Shown here in pieces: positions 30,110 to 39,403 of a DNA stretch of 45,254 bases. Positions within the stretch are counted from its first letter, which is position 1; each line of letters begins with the position of its first letter. Below the pieces are notes generated by a model that was not told the origin of the DNA, made no database searches, and worked only from the letters and a program-made list of their open reading frames with translations. Source of the DNA: a virus; the IMG/VR virus record IMGVR_UViG_3300045006_000088, positions 1 through 45,254 of that record; one strand, 5' to 3'. The translations under genes and the position numbers were made by a program.

Positions 30110-31971
30110 CCACTTCTTTCGCTTCTTGCTATTCGTCCTGCTTCTGCACTAATTACGTCGTTTAGAGTCTTCAGATTGGTGTGGTGCTCTATCTTTCTGA
30201 ACATTTTATCTATTACTTTTCCTGTATCCTGATTGGATTTTAGAAGACTAGCGGCTATTTTGGATCCTGCTCCAAGAAGAATATCGGAGGGCGATTTACT
30301 AACTACTCCCTTAACTATTTCTGCTAAGGATAGGGTAGAAATGGTATCTACTAGTCCTGCTCTCTGAGGATTAGCCCCTTCATATCTTCTTGCCACTTTC
30401 GACATTGCCTTCTCTAATTCAATAAGTGCACCATACTCTCGCCTAACTTTACTCCAGTCTTTGCCTGCAGTAGTCTCAAGTGAATCTAAGAACCTTTCAC
30501 TAGTGCTTCTTACTGCATCTGCCATAAGTCCCCAAGCTGCTTTTCCGCCGCTAGGAACAGTCTGGTCTTTGAAGTTCGCATTTGCTTGCTTAAGAAGTGC
30601 ATCCACCTCTTCCATACTCAAAGCCTTCTTTCTATTGAGAAAGCTTTTTAGCTTTAGAATTTTATTAGACATCGTCTCGTCCGTCTTTAATGCAATCTGC
30701 ACGTCTTTTCGAGATAGCATTCCATTAAAAACATCCATAATGTCAGAAACAGGAATCTTGAACGCTGTCTGTTTCCCCAATCTACCAGTAACAGGATCAA
30801 CTGCACCCATGTCCTGATATGTAGCTGCCTCTTCAAGCTCTCTCATCTTTTCAAACTTTTGTTTCTTCAGTTGAGATATCGCCTCCAAGACTTGGAAAGG
30901 ATCTTTTGGGGTCCCCTGCACTCTGTTTCCATTTTCATCAGAGAGTATCAAATTATCCTTATTATTGAATATCTCCATTATGGCAGAACCAATCTTTTCC
31001 TTGTAATTTTTAATTTTACTTGCTGACGTAAGATTGGCTGGCGAATGTATCTTTAACTTGTTTATTCCTTCGCGAATAGAATTCTGTATATTTATAATCT
31101 GTTGTTTTGGATTAAGAACATTTCTCTTCATTGGAAATGCTGCCATTTGTCCGCCAGAAACCAATGTATTGATAAGTTTATCTTCTGGAGTTTCGGCTGG
31201 CATCAAATATCCTAAAGTTGCTCCGCCAAGTGCGCTACCTATTCTCTCTGCGCCAGGTATTTGCTTGGGAATTAGTTGAGCTCCAAGTTTTCCTGCTCCC
31301 ATGCTAAGCAATGTTCCTATTTCGGCCTGAGCTATAGCTTCTGGAATAGACTCTTTGTATGCAGATGCCCTTCCTGCAGCATGTAAACCAGCACCTCCCA
31401 ACAAAGATATTGCATTAACTAAAGATTTCCCGGCACCTAAAATAGCAGATAATCCTCCCGAAGCTGCTGCGGCTGGCATAAATCCAGCCATAGATCCGGC
31501 AGCAGATCCTATTGCTCCAGCGAGTTTTTCCGAAGCCGTCATGTTAGGTTGAGTTGCAAAATCTGACAACGATTGCTTAACAGTCTCTATTGGCACAGGA
31601 TTCCAACCTTGACCTCTTGCAAAAGAAGATAATCCTGTTCCGAGCTGCCCTAATCTTGCTCCAAAAGGAACTTCTTTTAATCCGGAGGCCAAAAGCGTAT
31701 CTATTTCTGGAGTGGCGAAGGAGGTCAGCATTCTCTTGTTGTAAGCAGCCATGTTCTCTGGAGACTCTCCTACAACAACTGCCAACCTCTTTGCGTCTTC
31801 GTCGCTATGTCCCATCTCTTTGTAATACTGGTAGGCAGTAGGATCTACTTGTCCAGGTTGTCCTTGAGGCAAAGAAGAAGTAGGTTCTTCTTGAGCAAGC
31901 AATTCCTCAGTAGATATTGTTCTTTTCTGTGGTTCGTCTTTAAATAGTTCTTCAGTAGATATAGTAGGCAT
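30004..31971 (-). CDS. Internal virion / DNA ejection protein, 655 aa
   Basis: Starts MPTISTEELFKDEPQ and repeats TISTEELL at residue 18. Residues about 150-300 are Gly/Ala-rich and hydrophobic (AGSMAGFMPAAAASGGL), able to insert into membrane during ejection. The rest is helical. It ends EELNQKQ-like with GGGGGAG TAG; see the frame-shift note. Neighbouring proteins of similar composition follow upstream, forming a set like the P22 gp7/gp16/gp20 ejection proteins. Confidence 0.7.
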   Translation of the reverse strand: MPTISTEELFKDEPQKRTISTEELLAQEEPTSSLPQGQPGQVDPTAYQYYKEMGHSDEDAKRLAVVVGESPENMAAYNKRMLTSFATPEIDTLLASGLKEVPFGARLGQLGTGLSSFARGQGWNPVPIETVKQSLSDFATQPNMTASEKLAGAIGSAAGSMAGFMPAAAASGGLSAILGAGKSLVNAISLLGGAGLHAAGRASAYKESIPEAIAQAEIGTLLSMGAGKLGAQLIPKQIPGAERIGSALGGATLGYLMPAETPEDKLINTLVSGGQMAAFPMKRNVLNPKQQIINIQNSIREGINKLKIHSPANLTSASKIKNYKEKIGSAIMEIFNNKDNLILSDENGNRVQGTPKDPFQVLEAISQLKKQKFEKMRELEEAATYQDMGAVDPVTGRLGKQTAFKIPVSDIMDVFNGMLSRKDVQIALKTDETMSNKILKLKSFLNRKKALSMEEVDALLKQANANFKDQTVPSGGKAAWGLMADAVRSTSERFLDSLETTAGKDWSKVRREYGALIELEKAMSKVARRYEGANPQRAGLVDTISTLSLAEIVKGVVSKSPSDILLGAGSKIAASLLKSNQDTGKVIDKMFRKIEHHTNLKTLNDVISAEAGRIARSERSGWPQETGGGRSAEAPFMEAPEMPLILQELNQKQGE

Positions 31972-33144
31972 TTAATAGCTCCATTGTCCATTACCTTCAT
32001 AAGTATAGGTTGTTCCACCTTTTTTCATGGTTTGACCTATCCGAAACTCATCCTTGCCACTATTTGTTTGCGATTGCTCAGGCAGTCTATTCCAGTAAGC
32101 ATTTCCCTCCGATGCTCCTACAGGAGCTCCAGACATAATTGCAGTCCTTCTAATTCTCAGGTTTACTCCCAGTTGATCTAATGCAGCATCGAGCTGTCCG
32201 CTACCGTAAGCTGGATCCAATATCTCGTCTGCCAATCTAAACGATGCTTCGGTTGGAGCATAGCCACCATTAAACGCTTGCGCCAATTCGTCTCTCATTG
32301 TATTCATCTGCGTTACATATCGAGTCACTATTTTGACTTGATCTTCGCCTAAATTCTTCATTGCTCCAGGTCTTAAGGATATTCCATTTATCCTAGACTT
32401 CACTATTAACGAATTTGCAGGTTTGAACCCTACTCTTTCAAATTCAGCACTAAGTTCTTTTAATGGCTCTATTCCTCCCTCAACTGATTCTATTGTCTGT
32501 CTTAATCTTTGCTGTTGAGGAGAATTCAATGCTGATATCGACTTCTTAGCTGCTTCCCAATCAAGCGCAGCCTTTGAAAGATTGAATCCCTTATCTGCTA
32601 AGGCTTTTCTTACTGCCCCAGAATAACCATAGAGTCTTCCAAGATCAGGCGGTTGATTCCCTTCAATTATGGCGTCAGCAATAGTTTCTGCGTAAGCCAT
32701 CTTCTGTTGCTCTGCTGCAACTCTGGACGAGTATTTGGCCTTCATCTCCAACTCTTTTCCAAGTTGATTAAGTTCTGTAGGGTCGTTGTAGAATGTTGCC
32801 TTAGCTACTTTTGCTTGCGGAGTAACTTCTCCAAAGAGCACTTTATCTATTAACCCTTGTCCTATCCTTGCTCCAAGAGTTCCACCAAGATAGGATTGCC
32901 AACCAGCTTTTTGATTTGACAAATCAATCGGCTTACCAACCATGCCATATCCTAAAGACTGCATAAAGTTAGATAGACCTGAGCCAACTCCTCGATTAGG
33001 TGTCAACTGAGTCGGAGCCTGCAATCCTGTTGGCTGAGCTACGACCGAAGATAATTTATTTGTTGTTGGACTAATTGTCGGAGCAGCAACTGTATCGATT
33101 GATAAATTTCTTAATCTTTCTTCCAAATCACTTAATAAGGCCAT
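31972..33144 (-). CDS. Internal virion protein, 390 aa
   Basis: Starts MALLSDLEERLRNLSIDTVA; then a Gly-rich segment with GVGSGLSNFMQSLGYG, and long helices (LNQLGKELEMKAKYSSRVAA). A probable DNA ejection protein; family not certain. The stop TAA abuts the next start at 31971. Ends EGNGQWSY. Confidence 0.6.
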   Translation of the reverse strand: MALLSDLEERLRNLSIDTVAAPTISPTTNKLSSVVAQPTGLQAPTQLTPNRGVGSGLSNFMQSLGYGMVGKPIDLSNQKAGWQSYLGGTLGARIGQGLIDKVLFGEVTPQAKVAKATFYNDPTELNQLGKELEMKAKYSSRVAAEQQKMAYAETIADAIIEGNQPPDLGRLYGYSGAVRKALADKGFNLSKAALDWEAAKKSISALNSPQQQRLRQTIESVEGGIEPLKELSAEFERVGFKPANSLIVKSRINGISLRPGAMKNLGEDQVKIVTRYVTQMNTMRDELAQAFNGGYAPTEASFRLADEILDPAYGSGQLDAALDQLGVNLRIRRTAIMSGAPVGASEGNAYWNRLPEQSQTNSGKDEFRIGQTMKKGGTTYTYEGNGQWSY

Positions 33145-33692
33145 TGCATACCTCCTAATATTTGCCTTCTCCTAATTTCTTCAAGTGCAGGAGATTGTAT
33201 ATAAGGAGAACCCCCTCCTGTCATAGGTGCAATAGGTGCTTCTGAGAGTTGCACTCCAGGGAAATTCACCCCACCTGATTCTATTGGTTGTGCCTCTTGA
33301 TTATTTCCACGAAGAGAACTCATAGCAGCAAGACCAAGTTGAGCCTTATCCATACTGCTTAGTCCAGAGAAGAAACCTTTCTTGGCAGTTTCCTTTGCCA
33401 CTGCTTTCCCAAGGGTAGGCAATGTAACATTAGGCAAACTTGCACCTGCGGCCTGACTTACTGCAGAACCTATAGCCCCAGAACCTGCCAAATTAGAGGC
33501 CTGCGTTGCAATCGATGGCGCAATAGAGGTGGCAGGAAATAACATTGAACCAAGTCCTCCAGTTAGTCCTCCGAGTGCTGCGGAAATTCCTATCTTTTTC
33601 CCTTTATTCTTCTTATCACCAGAAGATCCAAGAGCGCCCAATCCTGCTCCTATGCCTGCTCCTATTAATATCGGTATAAATGGGAATGCCAT
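33132..33692 (-). CDS. Gly/Ala-rich ejection-type protein, 186 aa
   Basis: An N-terminal hydrophobic span MAFPFIPILIGAGIGAGLGA, then a Lys-rich loop, a second Gly-rich stretch (ALGGLTGGLGSMLF) and a Pro/Gly-rich tail. The composition is typical of small phage internal or DNA-transfer proteins that make a membrane channel. Overlaps the 390-residue gene by 13 bases. Confidence 0.6.
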   Translation of the reverse strand: MAFPFIPILIGAGIGAGLGALGSSGDKKNKGKKIGISAALGGLTGGLGSMLFPATSIAPSIATQASNLAGSGAIGSAVSQAAGASLPNVTLPTLGKAVAKETAKKGFFSGLSSMDKAQLGLAAMSSLRGNNQEAQPIESGGVNFPGVQLSEAPIAPMTGGGSPYIQSPALEEIRRRQILGGMQWPY

Positions 33693-33701
33693 ATTTTCTC
33701 C

Positions 33702-34403
33702 TTATCCAAATAACCCGAAGAAACCACCAGATCTCTGTTGAGGCGGAATAAATCCAAGCGGTCTTGAGGCTGCTGCATAGGTTCCATACCCCTGTTGTGC
33801 GAAGTTCATCGCACTCTGCGGAGTGAAGGTCGAAGTATAATTTGGAGTCTGAGGTTGAACAGGTTGAGTTAGCGGCTGCCTCCCAGATAAACTCAATCCC
33901 AGATCACGATAATATTTCTGCTGGTTAAACAACTGATTCTGCATATTGCGAGATACATACTCTGCGCCAATCGGAGAGCCGGCATTGGTTCCGAGTTGTG
34001 CGTTGAGATCAGAAATATATTGCTGCCTCATCCAGTCAGGCATAGTTGTTGCAGTCATACCTGTAAGCGCCTGGTTAGCCATAGTCTCCTGGAGCTGCGA
34101 GGTACCGGGATAGAGGACTTCCTGGCCTGATTTATAAACCTGTGCTAGCGGTGTAGCATACTGCTGGGCTAACGCTAACTGTTGGGCTGCTTCTAGCGGT
34201 GCTTGCCTTTGCTGTTCCGCAAAGACGGTAGGCATGCTCGCTACCCAGGCTTTGATGGCTTCTGCGGTGGTTGGCTGGGGCGGAGCTGTGGCAGCGACTA
34301 CCTGGGGTTGCGGCTGTGGTTCACCCTTCCACCTCTTCGTCAAACAATCGTGTGGGTTATGGCTCTTATAATGCCAGTGAGCCTTCGTAAAGTTGCCTAT
34401 CAT
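33702..34403 (-). CDS. Pro/Gln-rich internal virion protein, 233 aa
   Basis: Starts MIGNFTKAHWHYKSHNPHDC, then PQPQPQ repeats, a helical middle and a Gly/Phe-rich end SGGFFGLFG. A low-complexity composition with aromatic end is common in phage ejection or head-tail proteins. Its ATG overlaps the GNAT-like gene's end. Function inferred from context only. Confidence 0.55.
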   Translation of the reverse strand: MIGNFTKAHWHYKSHNPHDCLTKRWKGEPQPQPQVVAATAPPQPTTAEAIKAWVASMPTVFAEQQRQAPLEAAQQLALAQQYATPLAQVYKSGQEVLYPGTSQLQETMANQALTGMTATTMPDWMRQQYISDLNAQLGTNAGSPIGAEYVSRNMQNQLFNQQKYYRDLGLSLSGRQPLTQPVQPQTPNYTSTFTPQSAMNFAQQGYGTYAAASRPLGFIPPQQRSGGFFGLFG

Positions 34404-34792
34404 ATTTTTCTCCTTAGTAGACTTGACACTTTGAATCTTTTATTTTTCGGCCATCGATCGCTGCCGTCTTCATTGTAATCTCTGTTCCACTCCAGATATT
34501 TAACAGGCCAGATCTTAAGGCCTTCTTTCAGGAACTGCTTCATTAAGCCCTGGTTCCTATGGTCTTCCCTGATCACCAGGTCCCTTATCGTGCAGACTTC
34601 CTGGTCCGGGGAAATATCCCAGAGGACTACTGCGAATATACCGCTTCCTGTATCCATCAGGATCTTGCACGTTTTATAATCGTAATGCTGCTGTACTCTC
34701 TCTAGAAGATTGTCCCTGTTTTTATAAGTAGAATGTGCCATTATGAAATCTACCGCTTTTTCTACGGTTTCGTTTACGGTAATTACGCCCAT
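34400..34792 (-). CDS. GNAT-like acetyltransferase domain protein
   Basis: 130 residues; start at 34792, because GGAGGAGCGCCGGA precedes it and the 22-residue upstream extension overlaps the fibre gene. IRDLVIREDHRNQGLMKQFL is a GNAT-like acetyl-CoA-binding motif A (R/Q-x2-G-x2 form, here RNQG), preceded by a strand with SGIFAVVLWDI. It could acetylate a protein or small molecule, or have become structural. A GNAT inside the tail region of a phage is uncommon but known. Confidence 0.65.
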   Translation of the reverse strand: MGVITVNETVEKAVDFIMAHSTYKNRDNLLERVQQHYDYKTCKILMDTGSGIFAVVLWDISPDQEVCTIRDLVIREDHRNQGLMKQFLKEGLKIWPVKYLEWNRDYNEDGSDRWPKNKRFKVSSLLRRKI

Positions 34793-35532
34793 TCCGGCGC
34801 TCCTCCTGCTCCTACTGTCATTACCTGTCCTGTCGTTCCTATCGGGACGCGATACCAAGCGTCTATCTCCGCATCACCTTTATAATAGACCATATCTCCG
34901 GTGGTTGCGTTGGAGATGATCCACTTGGCACTTTCTATGAGCGTATGCAACTTTGCATTCGTCAACTGCTCCGTAGCGCCGAAGGTGTAGCCCTTCCTGA
35001 GTATCCTTGATTTAACGAACACTACAACCGTAGCCGATTCCTGTGTCAATGTCAGCGCTATCGCTGTAACGCTGACATTAGGGCTTAAAGCTACCGAAGG
35101 ATCCTCTAAGGTAGCTAATAACTCTAAGACATCTGCAGTATAAGCGTCCATATCACTCCGATATGTCGGGTCAAATTGGGTCAGAGTGAGAGGAAGGACG
35201 GTGGTGGTATAATCGTCCATATCGCTTCGATAGGTTGGGTCTAACTCCGTTAATGTCAAATCAAGCTGTGCCGGAGAGATATTCGGACTCAAGATTATAT
35301 TAGGCGCATGTATGGTAAGAGCTAATATCTCTTCGGATCCTATCGTATAAGAGGCCCTGTATAGCACACTTTTTAGAGATGTGGATAGCAGGATATCTGA
35401 AACAGAACAATTTGCATCGGAGCGGTATGTCCGAGGCTTTAAGGTCAGATTCAGAGCAAACGCGTCAGGAGAGACATCTACGTTTATCTGGTCAAGTGTG
35501 TAAAAATTATCTAAATAAAAAGTATTCGCCAT
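34783..35532 (-). CDS. Tail fibre-type protein with tandem repeats and shared C-terminal module
   Basis: 249 residues. Two internal copies of DPTYRSDMD-(D/A)-YT around residues 98-135, each with LPLTLTQ-like strands. The C-terminus from about residue 178 (GYTFGATEQLTNAKLHTLI) and ending PIGTTGQVMTVG and PEWA is shared with the 75-residue gene at 37970 and the start of the glycine-rich fibre at 38209. It is probably a fibre or attachment protein whose module docks fibre parts. Confidence 0.65.
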   Translation of the reverse strand: MANTFYLDNFYTLDQINVDVSPDAFALNLTLKPRTYRSDANCSVSDILLSTSLKSVLYRASYTIGSEEILALTIHAPNIILSPNISPAQLDLTLTELDPTYRSDMDDYTTTVLPLTLTQFDPTYRSDMDAYTADVLELLATLEDPSVALSPNVSVTAIALTLTQESATVVVFVKSRILRKGYTFGATEQLTNAKLHTLIESAKWIISNATTGDMVYYKGDAEIDAWYRVPIGTTGQVMTVGAGGAPEWA

Positions 35533-37304
35533 TATGCGTCCGCGTTAATCACGGTTATCTGTATCTGGTCAATCGCTTGCCTATCAACAGCAGCTACGCC
35601 AGAAATATCGGTCTGGACGGTAGTCCAGGTATTAGCGCTTGCCAAACTTGGAGTATACTCCATGACTGTGTGTGAAGCGTAAGCTCGTGAAGGGGGAGTA
35701 AAATTGGAAGTCCAGCGGGCTATGCCTTTTGAAACGCGCAGTCCGTCTATCCAACCGTTGAAATAATATTCCCCTATTCCAGCATCATCTCCAATATACA
35801 AGACAGTTGCCAAATCGGGGATTGCATAACTCCCTATTGCTGTTCCTTCTACCGTCCCAGTGCTATCGCCATTAACATATAACTTTACAGACGTTCCGTT
35901 TCTAACTAATGCGATATGATACCAAGTATTGACCACAAAACCCGCATTAGAAATATAGTAATCAGCTTTATAAACTCCACCAATTCTAACAACAAAATTC
36001 AAACCGCAATTTCCACCTGCGTTATATTGATATAATATCCAATAATTATTGCTATCAACATATTGCCCTACTAATCCCATATCTCCATTACTTCCAGGAA
36101 AGGCATTTATTCTAATCCACATATCTATAGTAAAATTACCATCACCAAAATCCCAATCTGCATTATCCGCATAGGTTACGTAATCACTGTCGCCGTCAAG
36201 GAGGAGTGAAGAACCTCCGAATTTACTTTGTGCAGTATCAATTTGGGTTGTTCCGACATAAGTAGGAGCCTTGTCATCCCCTAAGTTCCTGCTATCCCCT
36301 CCGCAAGAGTCATATGTCGCGGTCGCCGCGTCCGCTCCTTCGAATTGCAACAAGAGAGCGGTGTATTGATCAGGAATATGTGGAAGAGTAGGGGGAATGA
36401 AATTAGCGGACCAGCGAGCCACACCTTTAGAGATGCGGAGTTCGTCTATCCAACCGTTAAGATAATTTCCTGACGCTATTTGCCCGATATCTAAAACCGC
36501 AGCAACATTTCCGGTATTATTTGTGCCAAATGCGGTTGTTTCAGTAAGAGTTTGACTTACCCCGTCTATAAATACCTTTGCGGTAGTCGTAGTCCTTTCA
36601 AAAGCAACATGATACCATATATTAGCGGCTACAGACCACGCGGAAGACATGAGGTATTCAGCGACCGATACATCTCCAGGGGCTGTAAAGGAAAGGCGTA
36701 ATTTATGATTGGCGTCTTTTACCAGATACCAACTACTTGTGCCGCTTTCATATTGACCAACGAATGATTGAGCACCAGTTATATTGCTAAATCTTACCCA
36801 AAAGTCGACAGTAAAATCCCCCGTTCCAAAACTCCAATCCGCGTGGTCTGGCGTGGTTAAATAATCACTGTTACCATCCAGTACTAAACTCGCAGAACCA
36901 AACTTCTTCTGCGCTGTGTCTAATTGTGCCGTTCCTACAAAAGTCATAGCCTTCGGGACGTTCCCATCCAAACCTCCCCCGTGTATCAGAAGCTTGGTAT
37001 AACTATCCGTAGGATAAGGGTTGTTTCTCAACCCCACAGTGAGATTCGAACCGGTGCGGGAGGCGCGAACATCGAAATACTGGGTTAGCTGTCCGGAGAG
37101 GTTGATTGCGGGAGACACGCTACGAGTAAGATTCTTCGATAGGCTTGTTGTAGCCTGAGCAACCCCCTTCATAGAATAACTTCCCTGTGTCTTGAGAGAC
37201 GCCTCGGAGTAGACCTGTAAAGCACTAGCATCGTTAGTGACATACGCGGCTTGCGCGTTTGCGTCAGAACTATACTCAAAATAGTCAAGCTCAGTAGTTG
37301 CCAT
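35532..37304 (-). CDS. Receptor-binding protein with two LamG-like lectin domains
   Basis: 590 residues. After an N-terminal 105-residue part, two concanavalin/LamG-type beta sandwiches lie in tandem (about 118-302 and 338-545), each with FGSASLVLDG or FGGSSLLLDG, DFTVDFWVRF or NFTIDMWIRI, and NGWIDELRISKGVARW or NGWIDGLRVSKGIARW. This domain type binds carbohydrate; two copies suit multivalent host recognition. The stop and ATG overlap neighbouring fibre genes by one base. Confidence 0.85.
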   Translation of the reverse strand: MATTELDYFEYSSDANAQAAYVTNDASALQVYSEASLKTQGSYSMKGVAQATTSLSKNLTRSVSPAINLSGQLTQYFDVRASRTGSNLTVGLRNNPYPTDSYTKLLIHGGGLDGNVPKAMTFVGTAQLDTAQKKFGSASLVLDGNSDYLTTPDHADWSFGTGDFTVDFWVRFSNITGAQSFVGQYESGTSSWYLVKDANHKLRLSFTAPGDVSVAEYLMSSAWSVAANIWYHVAFERTTTTAKVFIDGVSQTLTETTAFGTNNTGNVAAVLDIGQIASGNYLNGWIDELRISKGVARWSANFIPPTLPHIPDQYTALLLQFEGADAATATYDSCGGDSRNLGDDKAPTYVGTTQIDTAQSKFGGSSLLLDGDSDYVTYADNADWDFGDGNFTIDMWIRINAFPGSNGDMGLVGQYVDSNNYWILYQYNAGGNCGLNFVVRIGGVYKADYYISNAGFVVNTWYHIALVRNGTSVKLYVNGDSTGTVEGTAIGSYAIPDLATVLYIGDDAGIGEYYFNGWIDGLRVSKGIARWTSNFTPPSRAYASHTVMEYTPSLASANTWTTVQTDISGVAAVDRQAIDQIQITVINADA

Positions 37305-37720
37305 TAGGCTAAGGTGATTATCCCGTCAGAATCCCAGATAATCGTGAATGTTCCGCTTGATACTGTCTTCGCTCCGCCAAAATCGATAGAGCAGATCAGC
37401 GAATTGGTATTCGTCGAATCCCAGATTACCGCATGGTAAGCAGTCCAAGTCGCTGAAGTCCACGACTTATCGGTTGCGTCCCATTTCGTAGTGGCGGCTA
37501 TGGTTACCGCTTGGCCTGCCAGAAGGTTGCTTGCATCTGCGCCTTGTGTATATCCTCCGGTTGCAGCTAACTCGTTAGAGGTCGTATAGACCGTGTCTGA
37601 AGCAGTAAAAGAATGGTTGTTGTCATACAGAGTCACATAAATAGAATCTCCACCATCCCCGATATCAACTTGCTTTTCCATCAGATCGCCCTTGAAACAA
37701 TTATAAATGCCTGAAGCCAC
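37304..37720 (-). CDS. Hypothetical virion protein, 138 aa
   Basis: Starts MASGIYNCFKGDLMEKQVDI, then beta-rich Thr/Ser/Ala sequences with YDNNHSFTASD, ending IIWDSDGIITLA. Resembles small phage tail-tip or fibre-base proteins. Its stop overlaps the LamG gene start. Bases 37721-37797 hold no gene. Confidence 0.65.
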   Translation of the reverse strand: MASGIYNCFKGDLMEKQVDIGDGGDSIYVTLYDNNHSFTASDTVYTTSNELAATGGYTQGADASNLLAGQAVTIAATTKWDATDKSWTSATWTAYHAVIWDSTNTNSLICSIDFGGAKTVSSGTFTIIWDSDGIITLA

Positions 37721-37797
37721 GGTACACCTCCGTTTTTATTTACATCTTCCTTTGTAGTTATCTGTCAATTTATGACAGTCGTAAACCCCAGTAGGCA

Positions 37798-37959
37798 CTA
37801 CTTCTCCTTTTCGTTAGTCTTGCCCTTTATGATTAAGTAGGGGATATGGATTTCGCAGTCTATCCTCCCGTCAGGGTGCTCTATCTGCTTTGAAGTGCAC
37901 TTGATATTTCCATTCTCGTCAGTCTCAACAACTTTATTCCCTATCTGTACGTATGGCAT
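37798..37959 (-). CDS. Small hypothetical protein, 53 aa
   Basis: Start at 37959 with GAAAGGAGAAT; the longer frame to 38007 overlaps the upstream gene. MPYVQIGNKVVETDENGNIK followed by a Cys and Asp/Gly-rich strands, then a Lys/Glu-rich end. Function unknown. Confidence 0.6.
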   Translation of the reverse strand: MPYVQIGNKVVETDENGNIKCTSKQIEHPDGRIDCEIHIPYLIIKGKTNEKEK

Positions 37960-37969
37960 ATTCTCCTTT

Positions 37970-38197
37970 CTACGGCGATACCCATTCCGGGGCGTCTTCT
38001 GTGGCATTGACCGTAAGTTGCTGGCCGCTAGTCCCGATAGGAAGGCGTACCCAGTCAGTCCCGTTGTAATAGATTATATCTCCAGCTGTCTGTCCTACAA
38101 TGCCCCAATCAGCGAGATCAACAAGCTCATGCAGTTTAGTGGCTGTTACCAGCTCCGTAACACCGAATGAAAAACCTCTTGTTATGAATATCGCCAT
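37970..38197 (-). CDS. Fibre module protein, 75 aa
   Basis: Starts MAIFITRGFSFGVTELVTAT, continuing KLHELVDLADW and ending PIGTSGQQLTVNATEDAPEW then VSP. It is a stand-alone version of the C-terminal module of the 249-residue protein at 34783. Possibly a fibre tip, chaperone or duplicated fragment. The upstream gene is the glycine-rich fibre. Confidence 0.65.
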   Translation of the reverse strand: MAIFITRGFSFGVTELVTATKLHELVDLADWGIVGQTAGDIIYYNGTDWVRLPIGTSGQQLTVNATEDAPEWVSP

Positions 38198-38208
38198 TTA
38201 TTCTCCTT

Positions 38209-39387
38209 TTACCATTCTACAAGACAAACACCATTTGCTCCTGCTCCACCTACCCTATTATATCCACCATAACCACCGCCACTACCACCACCACCATAAC
38301 CAGTTGCGTTATTTCCGACAGTATCTTGGTCAACACCTACTGCTCCCATTCCAAAAGGATTCCCGCCGCCACCGCCACTATGTCCAGTATCTCCATATTT
38401 ACCATTTCCACCATTTCCACCTGTCGTAGTTTGTCCTCCAGCTGTTCCTACGGATATACCAGCGTTTCCTCCGTTCATATTTCCTACTCCACCTGCTCCA
38501 CCAGTAGCATCTGCTCCTCCACCATAACCATTTTCTCCGCCTGTTCCTCCTAAAGCACTCAACGTATAATCAGCTCCTACAATTGAAGTAGTGCCACCAT
38601 TACCGCCATCACCACTTCCTGCAAAAGTTCCACCAGCACCACCTGATCCCACAGTAACGGTATAGGCTGTTTCTGCTATTACTCTTAGTCTCATCTTTAC
38701 CCCATAAGCACCAGCACCACCGCCAGCACCGCCGCCGTTTGCGTGTCCTGAACCCCCTCCACCGCCGCCACCTACCATTGAAACCCAAATATTTGTAACT
38801 CCAGCAGGAGCAGTAAATGTTCCAGAAGAAGTAAATAGTTGTTTTCCCAATCCTTCTCCCCAACTGGAAGTAGATCCATTAGTTGTCAAAAACTTACCAG
38901 AATTTCCAGTCTGAGAAGGCAAAAGAGCATCTATTGCAGTCTGAGCCGTAGTCTGGCCAGTGCCACCATTGGCTATTGGTAAAACTCCAGTAACGCCATT
39001 GGCGAGATTGACCTGATCCCACTGTGGGATATTGCTTGCTCCGGTATTCGCTAAATAACGGGTAGCGGTAGTTGACCTTGCTAATCTTGCCCATACATTT
39101 GTAGCGGAGGCATAGAGTATATCTCCAAGAGCGCATGCCCCAAGGCCAGTGCTGCCATTAGCAACAGGAAGTATTCCAGCTGACGGGGTAACGTTACCAA
39201 GACCGGTAAGATTTCCGCCATCTATCGTACCGCCTGCTATCTTATCAAAGTCTATATTCGCTCCGTCCGATATGTCGGCATTGACTATGCCGGATATAAC
39301 TGCGTCATCAACCAACGCATGTAACTTTGCATTCGTGACTTGCTCCGTAGAACCGAAAGTATAGCCGCGGCTAATTACTGCACACAT
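38209..39387 (-). CDS. Glycine-rich tail fibre / adhesin
   Basis: 392 residues. Residues 7-26 (RGYTFGSTEQVTNAKLHALV) share the module of the two other fibre genes. The middle contains SGTFTAPAGVTNIWVSMVGG, the common start of phage glycine-rich adhesin domains. The C-terminal 180 residues are repetitive Gly/Thr/Asn clusters, as in T4 gp38-like and related polyglycine tail adhesins that bind host receptors. Variation in such repeats changes host range. Ends NGVCLVEW. Confidence 0.85.
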   Translation of the reverse strand: MCAVISRGYTFGSTEQVTNAKLHALVDDAVISGIVNADISDGANIDFDKIAGGTIDGGNLTGLGNVTPSAGILPVANGSTGLGACALGDILYASATNVWARLARSTTATRYLANTGASNIPQWDQVNLANGVTGVLPIANGGTGQTTAQTAIDALLPSQTGNSGKFLTTNGSTSSWGEGLGKQLFTSSGTFTAPAGVTNIWVSMVGGGGGGGSGHANGGGAGGGAGAYGVKMRLRVIAETAYTVTVGSGGAGGTFAGSGDGGNGGTTSIVGADYTLSALGGTGGENGYGGGADATGGAGGVGNMNGGNAGISVGTAGGQTTTGGNGGNGKYGDTGHSGGGGGNPFGMGAVGVDQDTVGNNATGYGGGGSGGGYGGYNRVGGAGANGVCLVEW

Positions 39388-39403
39388 TTTTTTCTACCTT
39401 TCA

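Noticed and set aside
38100-38553. Plus-strand His/Tyr- and Ser/Ile-rich ORFs
   Set aside because: Reverse complements of the Gly-rich adhesin; low complexity, no start site.
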